This document shows positions 42,931-50,164 of a stretch of 64,000 nucleotides of DNA, one piece after another. Source of the stretch: Bacteroidota bacterium (GTDB taxonomy: Bacteria > Bacteroidota > JABWAT01); assembly GCA_020161835.1 (NCBI GenBank), contig JAIUNL010000001.1, positions 551,984 through 615,983 on the forward strand, in the 5' to 3' direction. The notes under the pieces were generated by a model that was not told where the DNA came from, made no database searches, and worked only from the letters and a program-made list of their open reading frames with translations. The stretch's first letter is position 1. Each line of letters begins with the position of its first letter. Position numbers and translations under genes: made by a program.

Positions 42931-43180
42931 AATTGCCGTACTCCTTTGTTTATAATTTGATGAAAACTTAATCGAAAAATATTAACTGAAACTTTCAATT
43001 CAAAATTAGTGGGGGTTTTTCGCAAGAATGAACGTTAAAGCAATTCATTCAGCCGGATTTGTACCACATTAACATGGCATTTTAACCGGTGGAAAATTTA
43101 AAAATAAATATATATTTTTCATGCTATTGTATTTAGATGTTGAAATGTGCGAAATTACATGACTTAATCCGGATTATAGA

Positions 43181-43498
43181 ATGGCAACCCTCGCTGAACT
43201 TTTAAAAACAAAAGATCCTGATCTTTCTGTTCAGGCACAGAAAACTGCGCTTGAAAAGGAAAAACAGGATAAAGCACTCGTTGTAAAAACTGATCGTTCA
43301 GGTCGGGCAGGTAAAACAGTTACACTTATTTCGGGGTTTGATCACAACCCGCAGGTGATTGAAAAAATTGCCAAAGATCTTAAACAAGCCTGTGGCACCG
43401 GTGGTACCGTTAAAGGAAAAGTCATTGAAATTCAGGGTGATAAGGTTCAAAAAGTGAAAGAATTGCTTGTTACGAAAGGATTTGCCATCCGTGCCTGA
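43181..43498 (+). CDS. yciH: SUI1/eIF1-like translation factor (YciH family)
   Basis: 105 residues with the SUI1 fold: a basic strand (TVTLISGFD), CGTGGTVKGKVIEIQGD (about 70-86), the most conserved block of bacterial eIF1-like proteins, and VKELLVTKGF at the end. E. coli YciH is reported to influence initiation fidelity; the role here is by homology. Its last 8 bases overlap the start of a PAS hybrid kinase gene, an unexpected pairing. Confidence 0.9.
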   Translation: MATLAELLKTKDPDLSVQAQKTALEKEKQDKALVVKTDRSGRAGKTVTLISGFDHNPQVIEKIAKDLKQACGTGGTVKGKVIEIQGDKVQKVKELLVTKGFAIRA

Positions 43499-45062
43499 TA
43501 AACAGAACCTGGCATTTTTCGAGAAAAATGATCCGGCAGCAGCCGTTGAACGGTATCAGTTGTTAATTGAGCAAACCGGACAAATCATTTATGATTATGA
43601 TATTTTTTCAGGTCATATTGAGTGGACGGGTGCCATTGAACCTCTCACCGGGTTTACAACTGAAGAATTCCGTTCAACTGATATTCTCGCCTGGGAAGAA
43701 CTCATTCATCCCGATGACCGTGATCAGGCCATGACCATGCTCTATGAATGCATGAAAACAGAATCAAAATACCACGTCCATTACCGGTTCAGAAAAAAAG
43801 ATGACGAGTATTTTTACGTTGAGGACAATGGTGTTTTTCTAAAAGATTCTGAGGGTGAGATCATCAGAATGATCGGGACAATGAAAGATGTTTCCAGTGA
43901 GAAAAAAATGGAAGAACATCTTCGTCAGGTTCAAAAAATGGATTCTATTGGTACTCTTGCTGGCGGAATTGCCCATGATTTCAACAATATCCTGAATATT
44001 ATTGTTGGCTCTGCAACATTATTGCAGAATGATTTTTCCAATCCTGAAAAAAATGCAAAACGAATTGAAAATATTCTTAAATCATCTGATCGTGGCAGTG
44101 GCCTGGTTCGCCAGCTTCTCACTTTTGCACGAAAAAATGAAATGCTTATTGAAGCCGTAAAAGTCAATGAGGTCATCAGAGATCTGGTTAAAATGGTTGG
44201 GGAAACGTTCCCTAAGGGTGTTGACCTGAAAATGGAACTGGCCGAAGAACTACCGGTTATTTTTGCCGATGTGAACCATCTTCATCAGGTTCTGCTCAAT
44301 TTGTGTGTGAATTCAAGAGACGCCATGCCGGATGGTGGTACCATCACACTCAGAAGCCGTGAAATTGACCGCCACCAGGTTCCAGCCCATGAACAATCGG
44401 GGTCATCTGTTCGTTTTATTGAAATCTCAGTTTCTGATAACGGACAGGGAATGGATAAAGCTACCCAGCAACGGATTTTTGAGCCGTTTTTTACAACAAA
44501 AGGCGTTGGCAAGGGAACAGGTCTCGGCCTTTCGGTTGTGTTCGGGATTATTCAAAACCACAAGGGTACCCTGAGTGTTGACAGTACACCCGGTGCCGGA
44601 TCTACGTTTAAATTATATTTTCCGGTTCCTGATACACAGCCTGCCTCTGACGATGAAGATGATTTTGGTTCTGAAATCCCAGGAGGCACCGAAACGATTC
44701 TTCTCGCTGATGATGAATGGATGATCAGAGAAATTGTCTCTTCAACTCTTGAAGCAAAAGGTTACACGGTTATTCAGGCTGAAGACGGACAGCAATCTCT
44801 CGAAACATTTATCGAAAAAGGGCATGAAATCAATCTGCTGATCACTGATCTTGAAATGCCCAGAATGGGTGGTGCAGATTCGTTTACTCAGATGAAAATC
44901 AGGAGAAACAATCTGAAAGCTGTGGTGATTTCGGGGTACATCAGTCCGGAATTGAGGGCATCCCTTACAAAGGCAGGAGTTAAAGCGCTGATTCACAAAC
45001 CTTTCAAGCCTGAACAATTACTCCGGATTATCCGGGGCATTCTGGACAAAAACCCAACCTGA
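43491..45062 (+). CDS. Cytosolic PAS-domain hybrid histidine kinase with C-terminal receiver
   Basis: No membrane segment. A PAS_3-type domain (about 20-135; HPDDRDQAM and HVHYRFRKKDDEYFYVEDNG), then HisKA with His at about 162 (GGIAHDFNNILNI), HATPase (DNGQGMDKA, GTGLGLSVVFGII), and a receiver with phosphoacceptor Asp at about 453 (LLITDLEMPRMGG) and Lys in ALIHKPFKP. GTG at 43491, with AAAGGA upstream, is preferred. It overlaps the SUI1 gene by 8 bases, so translation is likely coupled. The signal is probably a small molecule or redox state; phosphorelay target unknown. Confidence 0.92.
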   Translation: MPDKQNLAFFEKNDPAAAVERYQLLIEQTGQIIYDYDIFSGHIEWTGAIEPLTGFTTEEFRSTDILAWEELIHPDDRDQAMTMLYECMKTESKYHVHYRFRKKDDEYFYVEDNGVFLKDSEGEIIRMIGTMKDVSSEKKMEEHLRQVQKMDSIGTLAGGIAHDFNNILNIIVGSATLLQNDFSNPEKNAKRIENILKSSDRGSGLVRQLLTFARKNEMLIEAVKVNEVIRDLVKMVGETFPKGVDLKMELAEELPVIFADVNHLHQVLLNLCVNSRDAMPDGGTITLRSREIDRHQVPAHEQSGSSVRFIEISVSDNGQGMDKATQQRIFEPFFTTKGVGKGTGLGLSVVFGIIQNHKGTLSVDSTPGAGSTFKLYFPVPDTQPASDDEDDFGSEIPGGTETILLADDEWMIREIVSSTLEAKGYTVIQAEDGQQSLETFIEKGHEINLLITDLEMPRMGGADSFTQMKIRRNNLKAVVISGYISPELRASLTKAGVKALIHKPFKPEQLLRIIRGILDKNPT

Positions 45063-45208
45063 GTCGGTACTTCAATTAAAAGCAATTCTGCGTTCATTTC
45101 TGTTTGGAAATGAATTTTCCTCTTCCGTGAAAATCTGTGCAATCTTTTAACCCGCCAAGGACTCTTGCCTGAGTGCGGGAATCCATGACTTTTTCCATTA
45201 ACCATTTT

Positions 45209-45242
45209 CACTTATCACTTGCCACTTATAACTTATAACTGG
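45209..45242. repeat. 7-nt periodic repeat in a convergent gap
   Basis: Heptads cacttat, cacttgc, cacttat, aacttat, and a partial aact. Words match the ACTTATA type at 33152-33185. Confidence 0.6.
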
Positions 45243-45319
45243 ATTCCTCTTTTCGTGACAATTTAAATTTATTGTTAACTTTCCGGAGAAGAAAGGGAAA
45301 TATGAATTCCCGATCTTTG

Positions 45320-45437
45320 CACAAGTCAAAACAAAATATATGGCTGCTGGTGAAGGCAGTCAGTTTTTCCTCCGAAAAGTTTTGTTGTATTGTTGTTGTT
45401 GAAAGCCGGTTGGGTTGTCCCAGCCGGCTTTTTTTTG
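45320..45437 (+). ncRNA. Candidate small RNA with promoter-like box and terminator
   Basis: A promoter-like element GATCTTTG (45312-45319) resembles the CATCTTTG box of the right-edge rRNA promoter, though the -33 element is not clear. About 110 bases later comes a strong terminator. In between no coding frame is visible. Possible helices are GCTGC/GGCAG-type pairing around 45342-45359 and AACAAAA pairing with TTTTGTT. It could instead be the 3' end of the kinase transcript. The gap 45063-45452 contains otherwise only the heptad repeat and a repeat-like palindrome. Confidence 0.3.
45402..45437 (+). terminator. Rho-independent terminator
   Basis: Stem AAGCCGGTTGGG / CCCAGCCGGCTT with a TTGT loop, followed by at least seven T. 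The energy looks high, and the sequence can also work for the minus-strand lipoprotein transcript because AAA precedes the stem. Confidence 0.92.
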
Positions 45438-45452
45438 TCCGGCAGTAAAAAA

Positions 45453-45908
45453 CTAATCCAATGAATCAAAATTATTTTCAATTCTTGAGATCAAAGCTTC
45501 ATACAGTTCAGTAAGCTTGCTTTCATCCTCTGTCTGGCTGTTCCAGATTACCGGATCTGACTTCCGGTATTTGATCAGGTAAGAAAAATTCCCGGGATCG
45601 TTAACCGCAGGCAACGAGGTTGCCAGAATACTATCCAGAGACGAAATATCCTCAGGCGTTAATTTTTTAAGAAATTGCTTTGCTGATGAATCCGGATCAG
45701 AACCCGACCACGTCATAACAGAACCATCCTGCTCAATGGCATAACCGGTCCAAAGCCCGGTAAAACCACCTCCTGAACCAAAAATGACAATCTGTGCATG
45801 TAAAGAGTCTGTAGCACTGGCAGGTAATGTGGTTGTTTCCTGCTTTTCGCATGAGAAAAACAAGAGTGAAATCAGGATGGAAAAAAGGGAGATAAATTTC
45901 ATTTGCAT
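45453..45908 (-). CDS. Hypothetical lipoprotein
   Basis: Start at ATG 45908 (or 45902) gives MKFISLFSILISLLFFSCEKQ, a lipoprotein signal with lipobox FFSC. A longer open frame extends upstream to 46142 but has no signal logic, and it would overlap the dispersed repeat and the efp gene. The mature part (about 130 residues) has an FGSGGGFTGLWTGYAI segment and an acidic helical C-terminus (SKLTELYEALISRIENNF). I do not recognise the family. Likely outer-membrane or periplasmic. It is convergent with the hybrid kinase and shares the terminator hairpin. Confidence 0.6.
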   Translation of the reverse strand: MQMKFISLFSILISLLFFSCEKQETTTLPASATDSLHAQIVIFGSGGGFTGLWTGYAIEQDGSVMTWSGSDPDSSAKQFLKKLTPEDISSLDSILATSLPAVNDPGNFSYLIKYRKSDPVIWNSQTEDESKLTELYEALISRIENNFDSLD

Positions 45909-46023
45909 TGCCAGTTTGTCAGTGTCTGAAAAAGAATTTTTCCAATTAACTGAAACAAATTGACAAAAGAAACTTTCAGGCACAAAACAGTTGGGTGTTA
46001 AAATCGGGAGATCAGGGTTGAAT

Positions 46024-46063
46024 GAAACCCCCTCCGACGGAGGGGGAATGTGGGTGGGTTGAA
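46024..46063. repeat. Dispersed palindromic repeat (CCCCTCCGACGGAGGGG type), copy 2
   Basis: Hairpin CCCCCTCCGACGGAGGGGGA followed by ATGTGGGTGGGTT. Related to 7000-7035 and 57289-57355. Confidence 0.6.
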
Positions 46064-46077
46064 ACAAAAAACTAAAC

Positions 46078-46650
46078 TTATTTCCCCTGCTGAACACGTT
46101 CCAGATAAGAATTGTCATCTGTGTTGATGCGAATGTATTCACCCGTGTTCACAAACTGAGGAACCATAACGGTAAGTCCGGTTTCAAGTTTGGCCGGTTT
46201 CATAGAAGAGGTAACGGTAGCACCTTTCATATTCGGGTCAGTATCGACAATCTGAAAAACCATTTGCTGCGGAGGTACAATTCCCATCGGCCGGCCTTCG
46301 TACATTTCGACCATGAATTTGGTGTTCGGCAGAAGCAAATATTTTAATTCACCCAGATCATCTTCTGAAATATTGGTTTGCTCGTAATCTTCAGTATTCA
46401 TAAAATAATGGAACTGGTCGTCAGAATAGAGATATTCCATTTCAACCTGGTCCATTGAAATTTTTTCGGCTTTTTCATCTGACCGCCAGCGGTATTCTAC
46501 ATTGGCTCCGGTCTGAATGTTTTTCATTTTTGTCTGAACCATTGCACGCAGGTTTCCTGGTGTATGGTGAATCAGGGAGGTCACACGGCAAAGCTGACCG
46601 TCAAATTTAATAATGTAGCCAACTTTTAGCTGACTTGCGATAAGAATCAT
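46078..46650 (-). CDS. efp: Elongation factor P, variant with Asn at the modification site
   Basis: Full-length (190 aa) three-domain EF-P. The KOW-like N-domain is followed by YLYSDDQFHYFMNTEDYEQ and VMVPQFVNTGEYIRINTDDNSYLERV, the typical C-terminal signature. EF-P binds between the P and E sites and relieves ribosome stalling at polyproline. In domain I the loop that is PGKG in E. coli (Lys34, beta-lysylated) reads TPGNLRAM, so the tip residue is Asn33. The enzyme pair EpmA/EpmB or EarP (rhamnosylating Arg) would have no target here. The PGNLRA loop type is known in other phyla, but the mechanism of activation without modification is unclear. Confidence 0.95.
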   Translation of the reverse strand: MILIASQLKVGYIIKFDGQLCRVTSLIHHTPGNLRAMVQTKMKNIQTGANVEYRWRSDEKAEKISMDQVEMEYLYSDDQFHYFMNTEDYEQTNISEDDLGELKYLLLPNTKFMVEMYEGRPMGIVPPQQMVFQIVDTDPNMKGATVTSSMKPAKLETGLTVMVPQFVNTGEYIRINTDDNSYLERVQQGK

Positions 46651-46838
46651 AGCTATCCTGTTTTCTTTTATTTAAATTGGAGTTCCGAAATGGGTGTCTG
46701 ATTGATAAAATGACTGCCCAAAATTCATAATTAATCTTAAAGTTAAGAATTATCTCAATTAAATGGAAATTCTCTCCCGGTTTGGTCAAAACCGGTACTT
46801 CAGATGACGTGTTAATTTGATTTGAAATCAGAGTAAAA

Positions 46839-47531
46839 ATGACTTGCAGTGAAGTAATCACATTTCTTGAGTCGAAAGCTGATCCTGTAAATGTTGCCGG
46901 AATGGCCCGGTTCGGCATCAGTTCAAAAGGAACGCTTGGCGTAAGTGTGCCGGTTATTCGTGAACTGGCAAAAAAGCTGAAAAAAAATCATTCGCTTGCT
47001 CTGGAATTATGGGAAACCGAAATTCATGAAGCCCGGATTCTTGCCGGTTTTATCGCCGATCCGAAAAAGATAACCGAAGCCGAAATGGAGAATTGGGTGG
47101 TCGGTTTTGATAGCTGGGATGTTTGTGACCAGGTTTGCACCAACTGTTTCAATTACACCCCCTGGGCTTTTAAAAAAGCAGAAGAGTGGTGCCACCGTGA
47201 AGAAGAATTCGTACGTCGTGCCGGTTTTGTGGTTCAGGTCGGACTTTCTGTTCACCTGAAAAAGATTGAAGATGAACGGTTTCTGCCCTTTTTCGATTTG
47301 ATGGTTACGTATTCTGATGATAACCGGAATTTTGTGAAAAAAGCGATCAACTGGTCACTCAGAACATTGGGGAAAAGAAGTGCGTTTTTATATCCGGTTG
47401 CCGTTCAGGTCGCCGCAGAATTGAAAGCGATGGAATCTTCATCTGCCCGATGGATTGGCAGTGATGCCATTCGTGAGTTGACAGAAAAAGAACAGAACGG
47501 AACATTACCTTTTTTAAGGAAACGGGGATAG
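46839..47531 (+). CDS. DNA alkylation repair protein (AlkD-like)
   Basis: 230 residues of ALK (HEAT-like) repeats. Hallmarks are the early GVSVPVIRELAKKL block, the IHEARILAGFIADP segment, FDSWDVCDQVCTN (the conserved WD.CD motif of AlkD-type glycosylases) and FVKKAINWSLRTLGKR near the C-terminus. The family excises 3-methyladenine or 7-methylguanine without base flipping. It lies divergently from efp with 188 bases between. No ada or alkA genes near. Confidence 0.88.
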   Translation: MTCSEVITFLESKADPVNVAGMARFGISSKGTLGVSVPVIRELAKKLKKNHSLALELWETEIHEARILAGFIADPKKITEAEMENWVVGFDSWDVCDQVCTNCFNYTPWAFKKAEEWCHREEEFVRRAGFVVQVGLSVHLKKIEDERFLPFFDLMVTYSDDNRNFVKKAINWSLRTLGKRSAFLYPVAVQVAAELKAMESSSARWIGSDAIRELTEKEQNGTLPFLRKRG

Positions 47532-47566
47532 GGTTACGGGTCACGTAATCACGGGTTACGGGTTAA
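47531..47566. repeat. 7-nt periodic repeat after AlkD-like gene
   Basis: gggttac, gggtcac, gtaatcac (8), gggttac, gggttaa. It starts within the stop codon. The rest of the 317-base gap holds an interrupted palindrome of the AAGATCCCGAAC/TTTCGGGA type (47600-47625) and a partial copy of the CACTGAG repeat (47689-47713). Confidence 0.6.
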
Positions 47567-47688
47567 AAACCCCGTTGACAAGGCGAGTAAAGCGAAGATC
47601 CCGAACACTTTCGGGACAGAAGGTCGTCGGGGAGACCGGGGAACCAGGATTCTATAAAATTGCAAATCGCTATTCTTGGTAATCTGGG

Positions 47689-47713
47689 CACTTCGACTCC
47701 GCTCAGTGACCAG
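47689..47713. repeat. Partial inverted copy of the CACTGAG repeat
   Basis: CACTTCGACTCCGCTCAGTG is the reverse complement of the CACTGAG...CGAAG element found at 7079-7120 and 7643-7711. Confidence 0.5.
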
Positions 47714-47848
47714 ATTGCAACCAATGTCTTTAACCGATCAAGAATTATGTTCCCTGTAGCTTTCTTATTAAAAAGTTTCTTGAAATAAAAAATTGTATTT
47801 CTTAGCGTCTTGGCGCCTTTGGGGTCTCCCTATTTTCCAGGAGTTTTT

Positions 47849-49483
47849 ATGCCTGATACCCGAAAAAAAATCAAACTTGCCCGTTCAACTTCTGTTGCAC
47901 CTTTCGGAAGTTCACTTGTAAAATTTCCTTCAATCGGCGGGGCTTTTCGCTTTTTCCTGAATCAGCATCCCGATAAACCTTTCCTGACCTATTTTGAAGG
48001 AAAAGTAAAAATTACGTCGTACACGTTTGAGCAGTTTGATGAAAGGTGCCGGCGTTTCGGACGGTTTTTGACTCTTGCCGGGGTTAAACAGGGTGACCGT
48101 ATAGCCACTGCCGGAACGAATCACCCGGATTTGATTCTCCTTTATTTTACCGCCTGGCGGCTGGGACTTTCTGTTGTTCCCATTAATCTCGGTGAAGATG
48201 ATCACCGTCTTCATTATATTCTTGAACACGGTAAGCCGAAACTCGTTGCTGTTCTTTCTGAGGATGTTGGTCGTATCAAAAGCCTGAATCCGTCTGTTCC
48301 GGTTATCGAAACCGGGAAAATGCACGCCCAGAAAGAAGAAGAATTCACTTTCGATGATGCACTGAACCGCCATCAGCAGGAAGCCTTTATTGTTTACACG
48401 TCTGGAACAACAGGGAATCCGAAAGGAGTTTTGCTGAGTCAGTATCAGCTTTTGGTTGACTCATTATTTATCTCTGGCTGGAATAAAATTTCGCAGAATG
48501 ATACTTTCCTTTGTGTGCTTCCGGTTCATCACGTTAACGGAACGGTTGTCACCCATCTGACTCCGCTGATGACCGGTTCATCTATCGTTCTGCTGAAAAA
48601 ATTCTCTGACGAAGCCTTTTTCCATATCGTAAAATCTGAAAGCATTACCATTTCGAGTGTGGTTCCGACCCTGCTTCAGTTTTTGGTTCAGGCCGGTAAA
48701 TCAGAAAAACTGAAATCCACAAAGCTTCGTCATCTGATTTGTGGCGCCGGACCTTTAACTGTTGAACTTGCCCTGAAATTTGAAGATAAATTTGGCATTC
48801 CGGTTATTCACGGGTACGGACTTTCTGAAACGACCTGTTATTCCTGTTTTCTTCCGGTTGATCAAAACAAGGCTGAACATAAAAGCTGGCTTTCAGATTA
48901 TGGATTCCCCTCAATCGGGGTCCCGCTTCCGTGCAACGAGATGGATATTCAGGATGATCTCGGCAAATCGCTTCCTGAAGGAGAAAAGGGCGAAATCGTC
49001 ATTCGCGGACACAATGTGATGGATGGATATTTCCTGAATCCGGATGCCAATAAATCGGCCTTTGAGTTCGGCTGGTTCAGGAGCGGTGACGAAGGATTTT
49101 TTAAAACCGGGAATGACGGACAAAAATACTTTTTCATCACCGGAAGATTTAAAGAACTGATCATCCGTGGCGGCGTGAATTTATCCCCTTTGGAAATTGA
49201 TGAAGTTATTGGTCGTTGTCCGGGTGTGAAAGCCGGCATTGCAGTCGGTTTTGAAAACGACTGGTATGGTGAGGAAGTTGGGGCATTTGTTGTGAAATCA
49301 AATCCTGACCTGACTGAAACTGAAGTTCTGGATTTCTGCAAAACCCAGTTACCCTTTTCAAAATCGCCCAAAGTTGTACTCTTCACAGATTCACTGCCCG
49401 TGACCTCAACAGGGAAGTACCAGCGGAATAAAGTCAAAGCGTTATTCGCAGAGTTTAAAGAAACCCAGTTCCGGGGAAAATGA
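47849..49483 (+). CDS. Acyl-CoA synthetase / AMP-dependent ligase (ANL superfamily)
   Basis: ATG at 47849 follows a clear CAGGAG site; the longer open frame upstream is rejected. 544 residues. P-loop-like A3 motif VYTSGTTGNPKG (about 185-196), A5 GYGLSETTC, A7 FRSGDEG, A8 GRFKELIIRGGVNLSPLEID, and the catalytic Lys in the A10 motif TSTGKYQRNK near residue 530. This is the pattern of fatty-acyl or aryl-CoA ligases: ATP activates a carboxylate to acyl-AMP, then CoA thioester forms. The substrate chain cannot be fixed; the long N-terminus fits CaiC/long-chain-type enzymes. Confidence 0.92.
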   Translation: MPDTRKKIKLARSTSVAPFGSSLVKFPSIGGAFRFFLNQHPDKPFLTYFEGKVKITSYTFEQFDERCRRFGRFLTLAGVKQGDRIATAGTNHPDLILLYFTAWRLGLSVVPINLGEDDHRLHYILEHGKPKLVAVLSEDVGRIKSLNPSVPVIETGKMHAQKEEEFTFDDALNRHQQEAFIVYTSGTTGNPKGVLLSQYQLLVDSLFISGWNKISQNDTFLCVLPVHHVNGTVVTHLTPLMTGSSIVLLKKFSDEAFFHIVKSESITISSVVPTLLQFLVQAGKSEKLKSTKLRHLICGAGPLTVELALKFEDKFGIPVIHGYGLSETTCYSCFLPVDQNKAEHKSWLSDYGFPSIGVPLPCNEMDIQDDLGKSLPEGEKGEIVIRGHNVMDGYFLNPDANKSAFEFGWFRSGDEGFFKTGNDGQKYFFITGRFKELIIRGGVNLSPLEIDEVIGRCPGVKAGIAVGFENDWYGEEVGAFVVKSNPDLTETEVLDFCKTQLPFSKSPKVVLFTDSLPVTSTGKYQRNKVKALFAEFKETQFRGK

Positions 49484-49507
49484 TAGAAGTTTTTCCTTCG
49501 GAAAAAC

Positions 49508-49537
49508 GGTTACAGGTCACGGATTACAGGTTACAAG
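49508..49537. repeat. 7-nt periodic repeat
   Basis: ggttaca, ggtcacg, gattaca, ggttaca. Directly downstream of the acyl-CoA synthetase stop. Confidence 0.6.
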
Positions 49538-49552
49538 AAAGTGGAAGAAGTT

Positions 49553-49579
49553 GTCATCCCGGACTTGATCCGGGATCCA
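49553..49579. repeat. Dispersed palindromic repeat (TCCCGGACTTGATCCGGGA), copy 1
   Basis: GTCATCCCGGACTTGATCCG plus GGATCCA; an identical 27-base copy lies at 55220-55246. A near-perfect hairpin. Confidence 0.75.
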
Positions 49580-49754
49580 TGCCATTTTCTTCATATGATC
49601 CTTCTTTGTGGACTACTCCAGCCATCCCCATCCTCCCAAATCTCCCAATCCCACCCGCGTAAAAAAGACTATTTAGACTTAATATAAGTAATAAGTTGCA
49701 TTGAACGGGTTTGGTTATCATATTTGGTATAATATCATGGTAAGGATACCGTTT

Positions 49755-50120
49755 ATGCAGATTATGGTTGTTGATGATGAACGTGACATGCAGTTGCTGT
49801 TTGAACAGAGATTCAGAAAAGAAATCAAATCTGGCCAGGTTGCCTTTCTTTTTGCCTTTTCAGGTGAAGAAGCCTGTGATTACCTCAAATCAAACGGTTC
49901 AGACAATGTGAATCAAATCCTTTCTGACATCAATATGCCGGGCATGAACGGACTTGAGTTACTGAAATGGATAAAAGATCACTTTCCCGAATTAAAAGTG
50001 GCTATGATTACCGCTTACAATGATCAGAAAAATTATCAGCAGGCCATGGAATATGGGTGTGATGATTATTTGATTAAACCCATCGACTTCAGTCAGTTAA
50101 AAGAAAAAGTCTTGTTATAA
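49755..50120 (+). CDS. Response regulator receiver protein
   Basis: ATG at 49755 follows AAGGA by eight bases; earlier in-frame ATGs have poorer sites. 121 residues, one receiver domain: IMVVDDERDMQLLFEQRFRKE, phosphoacceptor Asp at about 58 in LSDINMPGMNGLELL, Thr/Ala in AMITAYND, Lys in YLIKPIDF. It shares the RFRKE..SGQ.AFLFAFSGEEA style with the receiver of the PP2C protein (53652-54803), suggesting duplication. First gene of a four-gene signalling operon with the GAF kinase, the phosphatase and a STAS protein. Confidence 0.9.
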   Translation: MQIMVVDDERDMQLLFEQRFRKEIKSGQVAFLFAFSGEEACDYLKSNGSDNVNQILSDINMPGMNGLELLKWIKDHFPELKVAMITAYNDQKNYQQAMEYGCDDYLIKPIDFSQLKEKVLL

Positions 50121-50164
50121 CCCCACAGTAATTTTTCAACTGACCAATAAAAACGGGACCTGGA

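Noticed and set aside
45320..45437. Signal recognition particle RNA
   Set aside because: The conserved GGAAG tetraloop and asymmetric loop motif of SRP RNA is missing on both strands.
45909..46142. N-terminal extension of the lipoprotein gene
   Set aside because: It overlaps efp and the dispersed palindrome and would prevent export of an obvious lipoprotein signal.
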